Of a DNA stretch of 25,577 bases, positions 13,651 through 21,549 are shown in pieces. Each line of letters starts with the position of its first letter. Position 1 is the first letter of the stretch. A model generated the notes under the pieces. It saw only the letters and a program-made list of their open reading frames with translations, ran no database searches and was not told the DNA's origin. The translations under genes were made by a program, and so were the position numbers. This stretch comes from Treponema sp. (GTDB taxonomy: Bacteria; Spirochaetota; Spirochaetia; Treponematales; Treponemataceae): the NCBI GenBank assembly GCA_016293005.1, contig JAEDFA010000023.1, forward strand, positions 1 to 25,577, read 5' to 3'.

Positions 13651-16600
13651 ATGAACGAGAAAAACATTTTAAAAGAATCTTATAAAGGTTTTCAATTTAT
13701 TTCGCAGGAATATATAAATGATTGTTCAGGCTATGCGCTTTATTTCAGGCATAAAAAAACTGGACTTGATGTTTTTCATATTTTAAATGATGACAGTGAA
13801 AATCTTTTTTCGTTTTGCTTCAGGACACCTATAAAAAATTCAAAAGGTGCAGCTCATATTCTTGAGCATTCTGTTCTGTGCGGGTCAAAAAAGTTTCCAT
13901 TAAAAGAGCCGTTTACAAATCTGATGAATCAAAGTCTGAACACATTTTTAAATGCTTTAACATATCCTGATAAAACTCTTTATCCTGCAAGTTCTACAGT
14001 AAAAGAAGATTATTTCAACATTATGAGCGTTTATGCCGATGCTGTTTTTTTTCCGCTTTTAAAAAAAGAATCTTTTATGCAGGAAGCGCATCGAATTGAA
14101 TTTGATGAAAATGAAAATCCTTCAATTCAGGGTGTTGTTTACAATGAAATGAAAGGCAATTATTCAAATTTTGAATCTGTCGCTCAGGATGAAATCATAA
14201 AGTCGCTTTTTAAAAATACAAATTATGAATACGATTCTGGAGGTGATCCTGTAAAGATTCCTGAATTTTCTTATGAAGAGTTTAAGGCGTTTCATAAAAA
14301 ATATTATGTTCCTTCAAATTGCCTTCTTTTTCTTTACGGAAACATTCCTACAGAAGAGCAACTTGATTTTATTCAGGAAAATTTTCTAAATGAACTTGAA
14401 AAAAAATCTTCATATATTTTTAATCCGTCAAAAACTCCTTTAGTTCCATACGAATTTTTGCAAATGGAAGAACCTGAAAAAATTCATTCTTACGATGTAA
14501 TTAAAAAATCTGCTCCAGATAACGGAACTGAAGGAGCAAATGTTTCTGTCAACTGGAGATGCAATAAAGTCGAAGACCTTTTTTCACGGCTCGAATGTCT
14601 TTTCATCAACGAAATTCTTACAAATCACGATGCATCTCCTCTTGCAAAGGTTTTGATAGATTCAGATTTAGGAGACGACATAATTTCTTCATTCGGACTT
14701 ATAACTGATTTACGGTATCTTGCAATTAATTATGGACTTCACGGTGTAAAATCAGGTGACGAACAAAAAGTTTTCGATTTGATTTTTTCTGAATTAAGGC
14801 GTATTTCAGAATCTGGCGTTTCAAGACAAATAATTGATTCAATTTTGATGGCAATTGAATTTTCTAACCGCGAAATAATCCGTGTTTCAGGTCCTTATTC
14901 TCTTGTTTATCTTGAACGCGTTTTAAAAATGTGGAATTACGGTTCAAATCCTTCAGACGGTTTAAAATATCGTGAAACTTTTGACATTATTAAAAAAAAT
15001 GCACAAAATGACATTCAATATGTTCAAAAACTGATTAAAAAATATTTTCTTGATAATCCAGAATATACGCTTTTGTGCGTTTCTTCAGATTCTTCTTTTA
15101 AGGAAAATCGTATAAATCTTGAAAAATCGATTTTAAATCAGAAATTAAAAAATCTTTCCAAACAAGAACTGCTTTCTGATTTAAAAAAGATGCTCGATTA
15201 TCAGTCAAAAAAAGAAACCGAAGAAGAACTTTCTGTAATTGGTTTTATTCCTCCTTCAAAATTAGACAGAAATATCCGCATAATTGGTCATGAACTTAAA
15301 TTTTTTGAGAATTCTAAAAATCAGAAAATTGCGTATATAAAATTTCCGCAGAATACAAATGGAATTTCCTATAATTTTGTTGCCTATCCGCTTGATTATC
15401 TTGATTTATCAGATTACGAATTTTTAAACTTTTATTCTTATTGTGTAACGGAATCGGGTTTTAAAAACAGAAATTGGGCAGATTGTGCAGAAGATGCGGC
15501 TTTAGTAACCGGCGGAATTGGAACCAAATTTATTCCATGCGACAAACTTTGCACGGAAAATGCATTAAAATTTGATAAACAAAACGAAAATCTCAATCTT
15601 ACAGGTCGCGACTGGATTTTTTTCAGTTTAAAAAACCTTTCTGAAAAAACAAAAGATGCTATGGATGTTTTTTCTGACTATTTTACTTCTGTTGATTTTT
15701 CCGATGAAAAACGAATAAAAGTTCTTTTAGATGAATATTTTACAAGTTACAAATCTTCGCTAAATTCTCAGGGAAGTTATTATATGCAGAGAAGGGCAAA
15801 AAAGACTTCTTCTCATCAGGGCGCATTTAATGAGATTACGCACGGAATTTCTCAGTTTTATTCTGTTTTAAAATTTTTAAAAATGGATATTCATGACATT
15901 CAAAAGCGCCTTTTAAAAATTCACAAGACAATTCTTTCAAGCGGTTGTGTGATTTTTTCAATTGCAGATTCAGATTCGTCAAAAGTTTTCGAGGAAAATC
16001 TTTCAGATTTTATAAATAAGGCAGAATTAACGCCTCTTTTAAAGAAAAAAGAAATTGATGAAGATTCATTTAAATCTCTTACATTGCTTGAAGGCGAATC
16101 TTATTCTGATTCTTTCCGTGAAATTTTTACGCTGAATACACAGGTCGGTTATCTTTCTTCTGGTTATCCTGTAAGCCCTATGTGTACAAAAGAAAACGCA
16201 GCGGAAGTTATTCTTGCAAAATATCTTTCGGGTTCTCTTTTATGGGAAAAAATACGGACAAAAGGCGGAGCGTACGGCGCTTCTGCATCAACTCAAGGAA
16301 TCAATGACGGATTTTTCTGTACTACTTATCGCGATCCAAATCCTGAAAAATCGCTTAAAATTTTTTCAGAGTGTTTTAAAATCGCTTCAAAAGAGAAATT
16401 ATCTTGTGAAGATTTATCGCGGTTTGTAACTGGAAATTACGGAGAAGCTCATCAGCCGCATTCCCCATATTCTGACGGTTGGATTGGAATCTGGAGATTT
16501 TTAAGTTCAATTACAGACGAAGACAGAAAGTTGCAAAATTGTCTTGAACTTGATGTTTCTTCAGAAGATATTCAGAAGGCAGCAGAACGCCTTTATAAAT

Positions 16601-16698
16601 ATTCGTTACAGCCTGAAAGAAATTCTTCTGCGGTGATTATCGATAAATCAAAGAAAAATAAAAAAAATACTGGCATTATTGTTGATTTGCCTTTATAA
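13651..16698 (+). CDS. M16C-family zinc metalloprotease (presequence protease/PreP-like)
   Basis: This 1015-residue protein carries the inverted zinc motif HILEH (His69, Glu72, His73) within AAHILEHSVLCGS, then FPLKEPFTNLMNQSLNTFLNA. The likely distal zinc ligand Glu166 is in GVVYNEMKGNY. The C-terminal half has RTKGGAYGASAS, typical of the second M16 lobe that closes over the substrate. The length and these motifs point to subfamily M16C, single-chain clam-shell peptidases that degrade short unfolded peptides such as transit peptides. No signal peptide is seen, so it should act in the cytoplasm. AAGGA 6 nt before the ATG is a good ribosome site. The gene begins 11 bp after the fliG-like stop and is probably co-transcribed with it. 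The functional link is unclear and may be accidental. Confidence 0.92.
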   Translation: MNEKNILKESYKGFQFISQEYINDCSGYALYFRHKKTGLDVFHILNDDSENLFSFCFRTPIKNSKGAAHILEHSVLCGSKKFPLKEPFTNLMNQSLNTFLNALTYPDKTLYPASSTVKEDYFNIMSVYADAVFFPLLKKESFMQEAHRIEFDENENPSIQGVVYNEMKGNYSNFESVAQDEIIKSLFKNTNYEYDSGGDPVKIPEFSYEEFKAFHKKYYVPSNCLLFLYGNIPTEEQLDFIQENFLNELEKKSSYIFNPSKTPLVPYEFLQMEEPEKIHSYDVIKKSAPDNGTEGANVSVNWRCNKVEDLFSRLECLFINEILTNHDASPLAKVLIDSDLGDDIISSFGLITDLRYLAINYGLHGVKSGDEQKVFDLIFSELRRISESGVSRQIIDSILMAIEFSNREIIRVSGPYSLVYLERVLKMWNYGSNPSDGLKYRETFDIIKKNAQNDIQYVQKLIKKYFLDNPEYTLLCVSSDSSFKENRINLEKSILNQKLKNLSKQELLSDLKKMLDYQSKKETEEELSVIGFIPPSKLDRNIRIIGHELKFFENSKNQKIAYIKFPQNTNGISYNFVAYPLDYLDLSDYEFLNFYSYCVTESGFKNRNWADCAEDAALVTGGIGTKFIPCDKLCTENALKFDKQNENLNLTGRDWIFFSLKNLSEKTKDAMDVFSDYFTSVDFSDEKRIKVLLDEYFTSYKSSLNSQGSYYMQRRAKKTSSHQGAFNEITHGISQFYSVLKFLKMDIHDIQKRLLKIHKTILSSGCVIFSIADSDSSKVFEENLSDFINKAELTPLLKKKEIDEDSFKSLTLLEGESYSDSFREIFTLNTQVGYLSSGYPVSPMCTKENAAEVILAKYLSGSLLWEKIRTKGGAYGASASTQGINDGFFCTTYRDPNPEKSLKIFSECFKIASKEKLSCEDLSRFVTGNYGEAHQPHSPYSDGWIGIWRFLSSITDEDRKLQNCLELDVSSEDIQKAAERLYKYSLQPERNSSAVIIDKSKKNKKNTGIIVDLPL

Positions 16699-16735
16699 TA
16701 TATACATAGTATTTTGAATTTGTGGAGTTGTTTTT

Positions 16736-16957
16736 ATGGATAAAAAAGTTCAGATGTGTGTTGAAATGTTACGCCAGCTTGTATCTAATGTACAGGGGGC
16801 TCCATATCCAGGAAGTGACATTAAAGGCGAATTGTATTCAATTTGGTATGAACATGCACAGCAGGCTGCTGTAAATTGTTTTGAATTTCTTGATGCTAAT
16901 TTCCCTCAGGAATCTTCTGATGTTAATAAAAAAATAGAAAAGTTTTTTGATAAATAA
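16736..16957 (+). CDS. Small conserved-looking protein of unknown function (73 aa)
   Basis: GGAG lies 9 nt before the ATG, and the frame is clean to a TAA. The product is soluble and predicted mostly helical. MCVEMLRQLVSNVQG, PYPGSDIKGELYSIWYEHAQQAAVNCFEFLDANFP and a charged tail (VNKKIEKFF) are the recognisable stretches. No family is recognised. A TATAAT at 16694-16699 overlaps the stop codon of the protease gene and could be its -10 box, although no good -35 is seen. It sits 84 bp before the TTG-started gene. A small hairpin between them (16964-16986) may end its transcript. Confidence 0.6.
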   Translation: MDKKVQMCVEMLRQLVSNVQGAPYPGSDIKGELYSIWYEHAQQAAVNCFEFLDANFPQESSDVNKKIEKFFDK

Positions 16958-16963
16958 TTTGCT

Positions 16964-16986
16964 TAACTCTTTTTCTGTTTGAGTTA
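16964..16986 (+). terminator. Weak hairpin after the 73-aa gene
   Basis: TAACTC (16964-16969) and GAGTTA (16981-16986) form a 6-bp stem with an 11-nt T-rich loop. No U tract follows. It could be an attenuator or a protein-binding dyad instead. Confidence 0.3.
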
Positions 16987-17041
16987 CTTTAAAAGTCATT
17001 CTAAACGGTAACTTTAAAACTTTATAACTGGAGTTCTGTAC

Positions 17042-18211
17042 TTGAATATTTCAAAAAAGGCTTTATCACTTATTCGCTATAATCTGCAAGGTTCTCTTAA
17101 AAAAAACGGAATTAATATTTGGCGTTATGTTTTTAAAGGCGTTGAAAAAGGAACTGGTGTTGAGCGCCTGTTCTTTATTGAGCTTATAGTTTTAAATCCA
17201 TATTTAAGTCCGTCTGACATTGTTTTGGGATTCGATTCAAGAGTAAGTGTTTCTTCCGAGCAGCTTCAAAATGTTCTTGCTGGAACTGTTTCTGCGCAAA
17301 AAATGATGAGTGAAACTCTTGTTGTTCCTTCTTATATATGTGTAAAAGCCGGAATTTTAGGGGCAGGGGCAAGACAACTTTGCTTTTATGCCCCAGTAAA
17401 AGATGTAAAATCGTCATCAAAATCTTTTAATTTTGAAGTAGGGCGGTGTTCGTTTTCAGAAGAAAGGCTTTCCGGGCTTATAAGTCAAAATCCTTCAGAT
17501 ATTCAAGAGCATCCTGGTTTTTTAAGTGATACAGGTTTAATTTCATGGGATTTAAGATATGAAATTCGATTAGATTCTACAGTAGGTTTTTCAGGAAAGT
17601 CTGCAAACTGGTTTCCTGTCGGAATAAATACTGTGTTTGCGGGTAATATTTCAATAGACGGAAGAGAATATTCTGTTCTTCCTAAAAATTCATTCGGCTA
17701 TTTTGACAGAATTTTTGGTCCTTCTTGCCCAGATAATCTTTTTCATCTTTCATCATCTCATTTGACTAGCGTAATTACTGGTAAACTTCTTGAAAAATCT
17801 TCTTTTGCTGTTCACGGTGTTTATAAAGACAAGGTAAGTATAGTTGCGATTTTAGAAGATAAAAAAATAGAATTTGCTGCTGACTTGTCAAAAAGAGCTT
17901 ATAAATCCATTTACGATTGTTCAACTATTACAGATTCTGTAGACGGTGATAAACTTCATTGGACGATAAGCGCATCAAATAAACAATATATTATCGATAT
18001 CGATGTTTTTTGTATTGCAAGTGATTTATTTGTAAGAACATTGGAACTTCCAAACGGAAAACGCAAAGTAATAAAGTTTGTTTCAGGAAAATCATCTTCT
18101 GGTGAAATCCGAATGTATAAAAATAACAGGTCAAACCTTGAACTCATTGAACACGCACATCTTGCTGACTGTTTATGCGAATTCGGTTCACTTGAAGTTC
18201 CAGAAGAATAA
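17042..18211 (+). CDS. Hypothetical protein, predicted beta-rich (tocopherol cyclase/CrtC-like fold)
   Basis: The start is a TTG at 17042 with TGGAG 8 nt upstream. The first ATG in frame is 28 codons later and has no comparable site. The 389-residue product has no signal peptide or membrane span. Residues about 165-260 read ISWDLRYEI, NWFPVGINTVFAGNISIDGREY, SFGYFDRIFGPSCPDNLFHLSSSHL and TGKLLEKSSFAVHG. This order recalls proteins annotated as tocopherol cyclase-like in clostridia and the CrtC/AttH lipocalin-like beta-barrel group, which handle hydrophobic small molecules. The resemblance is by pattern only, and no catalytic residue can be assigned. Two 12-bp near-identical direct repeats lie just upstream. 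The gene ends 102 bp before tmRNA. Confidence 0.6.
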   Translation: MNISKKALSLIRYNLQGSLKKNGINIWRYVFKGVEKGTGVERLFFIELIVLNPYLSPSDIVLGFDSRVSVSSEQLQNVLAGTVSAQKMMSETLVVPSYICVKAGILGAGARQLCFYAPVKDVKSSSKSFNFEVGRCSFSEERLSGLISQNPSDIQEHPGFLSDTGLISWDLRYEIRLDSTVGFSGKSANWFPVGINTVFAGNISIDGREYSVLPKNSFGYFDRIFGPSCPDNLFHLSSSHLTSVITGKLLEKSSFAVHGVYKDKVSIVAILEDKKIEFAADLSKRAYKSIYDCSTITDSVDGDKLHWTISASNKQYIIDIDVFCIASDLFVRTLELPNGKRKVIKFVSGKSSSGEIRMYKNNRSNLELIEHAHLADCLCEFGSLEVPEE

Positions 18212-18218
18212 CTATATG

Positions 18219-18250
18219 AAATTTTTAAAACAACAGTTTAAAATTTTTTT
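18219..18250 (+). terminator. AT-rich hairpin with T run after the beta-rich protein gene
   Basis: AAATTTTTAAA at 18219-18229 can pair with TTTAAAATTT starting at 18237, with one bulge, and seven T follow. The stem is A/T only, so termination would be weak. It separates this gene from the ssrA promoter. Confidence 0.35.
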
Positions 18251-18256
18251 ATTTTC

Positions 18257-18285
18257 TTGACAAAACTGTTTTCTGCAATTATATT
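18257..18285 (+). promoter_or_regulatory. ssrA promoter
   Basis: A consensus TTGACA (18257-18262), a 17-nt spacer and TATATT (18280-18285) form one of the strongest promoters in the window, as expected for an abundant RNA. Transcription should begin near 18292, leaving a 5' leader of about 20 nt to be removed by RNase P. Confidence 0.8.
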
Positions 18286-18313
18286 TACTAAGTAAAGTGT
18301 CAAAACTTTTATC

Positions 18314-18684
18314 GGGGATGCCCCGGTTTCGACGGATATGGGGAACGCATTTACTGCAGGCAGGTGTGAAGGCGCCTTTAAGCTGACAAAACAATAACTG
18401 CAAAACGTAGAGAAGAAGAAGATTCTTCAAACGAACAGTTTGCACTTGCTGCGTAAACAGCGTGCACGGAACTTTTAAGGTTTGTTTCTGGCTTTAAAAT
18501 GTTCTGACGCTTACAGAAACTTGAAATACATTGCTTTTCGGCCTTTGTATTTGACATTTAGCCGGAATAAGGAAAAGACGCTTGTTATGCTGCTACCTTT
18601 TCCCGACAAATACCTCGCATAACTACGCCCGTAGATGTATTTGGGTTACATATTCGGACGCGGGTTCAATTCCCGCCATCTCCA
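18314..18684 (+). ncRNA. ssrA: tmRNA (transfer-messenger RNA)
   Basis: tmRNA with SmpB rescues ribosomes stalled on broken messages and tags the product for proteolysis. The 5' GGGGATG (18314-18320) pairs with CATCTCC (18677-18683), leaving A18684 as discriminator. GGTTTCGACGG near the 5' end and the T-arm GGGTTCAATTCCC near the 3' end are diagnostic. The tag frame starts at GCA 18400, after the usual A/T-rich resume context, and ends at TAA 18454-18456. It encodes AKRREEEDSSNEQFALAA, whose ALAA end is the standard ClpXP and SspB-type degron. The genomic sequence after the discriminator is AAG, so CCA is not encoded and must be added by nucleotidyltransferase. The length is about 371 nt. A promoter precedes it and a terminator begins at its 3' end. 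Confidence 0.97.
18400..18456 (+). other. tmRNA tag-peptide reading frame
   Basis: This internal frame of tmRNA encodes the 18-residue tag AKRREEEDSSNEQFALAA. The resume codon is GCA, and TAA closes the frame. It is longer than the E. coli tag ANDENYALAA. A basic KRR patch follows the first alanine and an acidic EEED run comes next. Confidence 0.88.
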
Positions 18685-18716
18685 AAGGCTGCGTGATTTA
18701 TGCAGCCTTTTTTTTT
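18684..18716 (+). terminator. Intrinsic terminator of ssrA
   Basis: AAAGGCTGC (18684-18692) pairs with GCAGCCTTT (18702-18710) around a 9-nt loop and runs into a T tract. The stem begins at the tmRNA discriminator base, so the 3' trailer is removed with the hairpin. Confidence 0.9.
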
Positions 18717-18731
18717 ATCTTTTAAAAATAA

Positions 18732-18770
18732 AAAAGGTTACTTGAATTTTATAACTTCAAGTAACCTTTT
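18732..18770 (-). terminator. Terminator of the Rsb operon (bidirectional shape)
   Basis: A perfect 15-bp stem (AAAAGGTTACTTGAA at 18732-18746 and its complement at 18756-18770) encloses a 9-nt loop, with A/T runs on both sides. It lies 16 bp past the stop of the leftward kinase gene and also backs up the ssrA terminator. Confidence 0.88.
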
Positions 18771-18786
18771 ATTTATAAAAGATTCT

Positions 18787-19323
18787 TTAGTGAGCTTTCT
18801 GCTGGTATTTTTTTAACATTGCAACGGCATTCTTTTTTCCGTTGTATACAAAACCACCGTTCCAATATTCAAGAGCTGCAAACAAAGCATTTCCACCATC
18901 CTGATTGTCAGATTCTTTAGTTCTGAATGAAACATAATCAGCAAGCTGTTCATAATTCTGGTCATGAAGTGCTTCAAGGCGTTTTCTGTTGAATTCATTC
19001 CATTTGTCTAAATCTTTAAATCCTTCTCCTTCATCTTCTACGATAACATGAGCGTGAGTAGGGCTGAATGAATACCAAACTGTTACTTTTTTATTTATAT
19101 CGCAGTGATTTCCGTGCTTTACACCATTTTTAATAACTTCACTAATCTGTTGTTCAAGAAGGTTTAATTCTTTAATTTCTGAAGGAGCAGACTGAACAAT
19201 TAAAAGTGTAAAATAACGAATCTGTCTGAAATCAGATGGGAATTCTTTTTTTTGCATATTAGTTTTATCAAATAATGGGTCATTATCGTCTGAACGCAAT
19301 TCTTTAATAACTGTATCTTCCAT
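18787..19323 (-). CDS. RsbW-like HATPase serine kinase / anti-sigma factor
   Basis: This 178-residue GHKL ATPase-fold protein has the N box EQQISEVIKNGVKHGN (57-72; Glu63, Asn66, His70) and the G1 box VEDEGEGF (95-102). The lid-side motif is GGNALF (143-148), where RsbW and SpoIIAB normally have GLGL. About 35 charged residues between G1 and this motif make a longer lid than usual. The family phosphorylates a STAS antagonist and, when free, binds its target, often a sigma factor. The STAS gene lies 53 bp upstream and the phosphatase before that, so all three partners are encoded together. GAGG about 8 nt before the ATG is the ribosome site. The target is not identified in this window. Confidence 0.8.
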   Translation of the reverse strand: MEDTVIKELRSDDNDPLFDKTNMQKKEFPSDFRQIRYFTLLIVQSAPSEIKELNLLEQQISEVIKNGVKHGNHCDINKKVTVWYSFSPTHAHVIVEDEGEGFKDLDKWNEFNRKRLEALHDQNYEQLADYVSFRTKESDNQDGGNALFAALEYWNGGFVYNGKKNAVAMLKKYQQKAH

Positions 19324-19376
19324 AGATGGGGCCTCGCTTTGTGAAAATTAATTGTTTGTAAATGTTTTGATAAAAA

Positions 19377-19715
19377 CTACTCTTTTACCATTAATAAAGC
19401 TTCATCAACACTATTTGCAATTGGGAAGTAACCCATGAGCTTTGTAAGTTCAATAACTTTTTTTACAGAACCATGAATATTTGAGATTGCAAGTTTTAGA
19501 TTCATCTTTTTAATTGTAGAACATATATAAATAAGTGCACCAATTCCTGAAGAGTCGATGTAGTCAACTTGTTCAAGATTGATTACAAACAGTTTTACGT
19601 TCTTTTCAATCATTTTCATAACTAGTTCTTTCAGTTTATACGAATTGTACAGATCCATTTCGCCATTTACATCAATGATGTAAATTTCTCCATTTTTTCG
19701 TATTTTCAGTTCCAT
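19377..19715 (-). CDS. STAS-domain anti-sigma factor antagonist (RsbV/SpoIIAA-like)
   Basis: This 112-residue single STAS domain carries the phosphorylation motif DYIDSSGIGAL. Ser55 aligns with SpoIIAA Ser58. VNGEMDLYNSYKLKE near the start and KVIELTKLMGYFPIANSVDEAL at the end are standard. When dephosphorylated it should bind the neighbouring HATPase kinase and release that kinase's target. When phosphorylated it is inactive, and the SpoIIE-type phosphatase upstream resets it. AAGGAG about 7 nt before the ATG is a strong ribosome site. The gene begins 10 bp after the phosphatase stop, so the two are clearly in one operon. The high expected amount of this switch protein fits its strong ribosome site. 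Confidence 0.93.
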   Translation of the reverse strand: MELKIRKNGEIYIIDVNGEMDLYNSYKLKELVMKMIEKNVKLFVINLEQVDYIDSSGIGALIYICSTIKKMNLKLAISNIHGSVKKVIELTKLMGYFPIANSVDEALLMVKE

Positions 19716-19725
19716 AAGGTACTCC

Positions 19726-21396
19726 TTACCCTTGTATTTTTACTACCAGAAGACTCTGGTCATCATATTGCTGTGTAGTGCCACAGTGTTTTTTTACATC
19801 GTCTTTAATTTTGTTTGCAATGTCTTTTCCCTGAAGTTGACAATTGTGCTTGATTACATTTTCAAGTTTTTCAATTGAATATTGCGCTCCAGATTCATTA
19901 AGGCATTCAACCAAACCGTCAGTACAAGTTACTATTACATCGCCTGCGCTGAGTTTTAAATCGATATTTTTATACTGTGTTCCTTTATCAACACCGATTG
20001 GCTCGCTTTCAGATGAGATTTTTGAAATGCTCTGATCTTTTGCCGAGTATACGATTACCGGGTTGATACCACAAGTAGCAATTTGTGCTGTATCATCTAC
20101 GCTGTTGTAATTGATTAATGCAATGCTACCAAATCTGTCGCTTTTGTTCAATTCTGAACAGATTGCTTTGTTTACCCATTCAAGAATTGTTGCGGCATCC
20201 TGATTTGTGTTAGAAACAAGACGAATCATTGCCCTTACCATTATCATGATTACAAGCGAAGTCATTCCTTTTCCTGCAATGTCTGCCATTACGAAAGTAA
20301 TTCTGTCTTTGCGCGAAGGAATAATATCATAGAAATCTCCAACTACATTTTCTGCTGGAGAAAAATGCTTTCCGATTGAAAGTTTGTTGATTACAGGCAT
20401 TTTTTCCGGGAGCATTGTTTTCTGGAATTTTGAAGCAATGTCTCCTTCCTTTGTAAGTTCTGAATGTTCTGCATAGGAAATGAAACTGTTTAATGGTTTG
20501 AATGCCTGTGAACAGGAATTTGCAATTACGCACGCAGAATTAAATTCTTCTTCTGAGAAAGGAATTTTACCTGCTGTTCTTGCAAGACCAATTACTCCGA
20601 TGACTTCTTCATCCTGTTTTATTGGAATGAAAATATATGGTCCTGGAGTAAGGAATTCTTCTGGTTTATTTTGGAAAATGCGTTTGTCTTTTAGCGAATT
20701 TATGATGTTGCAAGGCTTTCCTTCTGTAACGATGTTTCCAAAAATGTTGTCAGTTAACTGGAACTGCGCATATTTGAAGTTTGTAGAAACTCGAAGTTCT
20801 TTATGCGGAAGGTCTTCTGGGAGTTTATAAGGCGGTGGAAAAGAACCTGACAGCGATTTTACAGAAAGAATATTATCGTATTCATCGAGCATTAAAATTA
20901 CGCAGCCGTCTGCTTTTGATGCATCGGTTAATTCTTTATTGATGTAGTTCATGAATTCTTCGAGGGCATCTGGAGATGTAAAAAGTGAAGAAACTTTTGC
21001 CGTCATTTCGTTGTTTTTTGAAATTATTGTTTGATATTTTTCATCTAAAGATTTGATGAGGCGTTCTTTTGCTTCTGGAGAAAATTCATCATCTTCTAAC
21101 TGCTGCTTTTGTTTGCGTTTTTTTGCGCGTTTTTCTGCATCGCCTACTGCAACTACAATTAAGCATGGAAGAGTGATTAAACCTGCGAGGGCAACAGTTG
21201 TAATTAAAATAAAATTATTTGGATTGAAGTAACTGTAAAGTAACCCTGCTGTAAGTATCAATAATGCTGGAAGCATGATAACGCTTGCTTTTGTTGAATT
21301 TCTTATTTTACCGATTAAGAGAAAGATGAAAAGCAAGAATGCAATTGCTGCCGCAGCTAAGAGTGGAATATTTGCATATTGATCTAATTCGTTCAA
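19726..21396 (-). CDS. Membrane-bound SpoIIE/RsbU-type PP2C phosphatase with GAF domain
   Basis: From a TTG at 21396 the product has 556 residues. Three membrane helices (about 7-31, 38-58 and 62-85) lead to a basic linker, a GAF-like domain (about 135-305) and a PP2C phosphatase domain. The metal motifs are VVGDFYDII, FVMADIAGKGM, TCTDGLVE and YDDQSLLVV. It should dephosphorylate the STAS antagonist next door in response to a signal sensed by the GAF or membrane part. The TTG is preferred to an ATG at 21462. GGAG lies 7 nt before the TTG, while the ATG has none and its extra 22 residues are encoded by a perfect inverted repeat. A promoter lies at 21510-21538. Confidence 0.9.
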   Translation of the reverse strand: MNELDQYANIPLLAAAAIAFLLFIFLLIGKIRNSTKASVIMLPALLILTAGLLYSYFNPNNFILITTVALAGLITLPCLIVVAVGDAEKRAKKRKQKQQLEDDEFSPEAKERLIKSLDEKYQTIISKNNEMTAKVSSLFTSPDALEEFMNYINKELTDASKADGCVILMLDEYDNILSVKSLSGSFPPPYKLPEDLPHKELRVSTNFKYAQFQLTDNIFGNIVTEGKPCNIINSLKDKRIFQNKPEEFLTPGPYIFIPIKQDEEVIGVIGLARTAGKIPFSEEEFNSACVIANSCSQAFKPLNSFISYAEHSELTKEGDIASKFQKTMLPEKMPVINKLSIGKHFSPAENVVGDFYDIIPSRKDRITFVMADIAGKGMTSLVIMIMVRAMIRLVSNTNQDAATILEWVNKAICSELNKSDRFGSIALINYNSVDDTAQIATCGINPVIVYSAKDQSISKISSESEPIGVDKGTQYKNIDLKLSAGDVIVTCTDGLVECLNESGAQYSIEKLENVIKHNCQLQGKDIANKIKDDVKKHCGTTQQYDDQSLLVVKIQG

Positions 21397-21416
21397 ATTA
21401 CTGCTCCTGTTATGTG

Positions 21417-21446
21417 TTACAGTTTTTACGATAAATAAAACTGTAA
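21417..21446 (-). promoter_or_regulatory. Perfect 10-bp inverted repeat in the phosphatase leader
   Basis: TTACAGTTTT (21417-21426) and AAAACTGTAA (21437-21446) flank a 10-nt spacer. The element ends 10 nt before the GGAG ribosome site. It could be an RNA hairpin controlling initiation or an operator. A second dyad lies at 21463-21477. Confidence 0.6.
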
Positions 21447-21462
21447 AAATTATTTTAAGCAT

Positions 21463-21477
21463 CTCTAAAATTTAGAG
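21463..21477 (-). promoter_or_regulatory. 15-bp palindrome in the phosphatase leader
   Basis: CTCTAAA and TTTAGAG surround one central A. The palindrome lies about 25 bp after the predicted transcription start of the Rsb operon and abuts the discarded ATG at 21462. Confidence 0.5.
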
Positions 21478-21509
21478 GTTCTTTAAAACACTGTTTGTGT
21501 TTATATTGT

Positions 21510-21538
21510 ATTGTAGCATTGAAATAATGAACCGTCAA
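21510..21538 (-). promoter_or_regulatory. Promoter of the Rsb operon
   Basis: On the minus strand TTGACG (21538-21533), 17 nt and TACAAT (21515-21510) form a good promoter with a start near 21503. That gives a leader of about 107 nt to the TTG start, containing both dyads. Confidence 0.65.
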
Positions 21539-21549
21539 ATTATTTTTTT

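Noticed and set aside
18212..18445. 77-codon minus-strand frame
   Set aside because: It overlaps the ssrA promoter and the 5' part of tmRNA, which is firmly identified.
20480..20830. 116-codon plus-strand frame opposite the phosphatase gene
   Set aside because: It is antisense to a gene with clear PP2C and GAF features and has no supporting signals.
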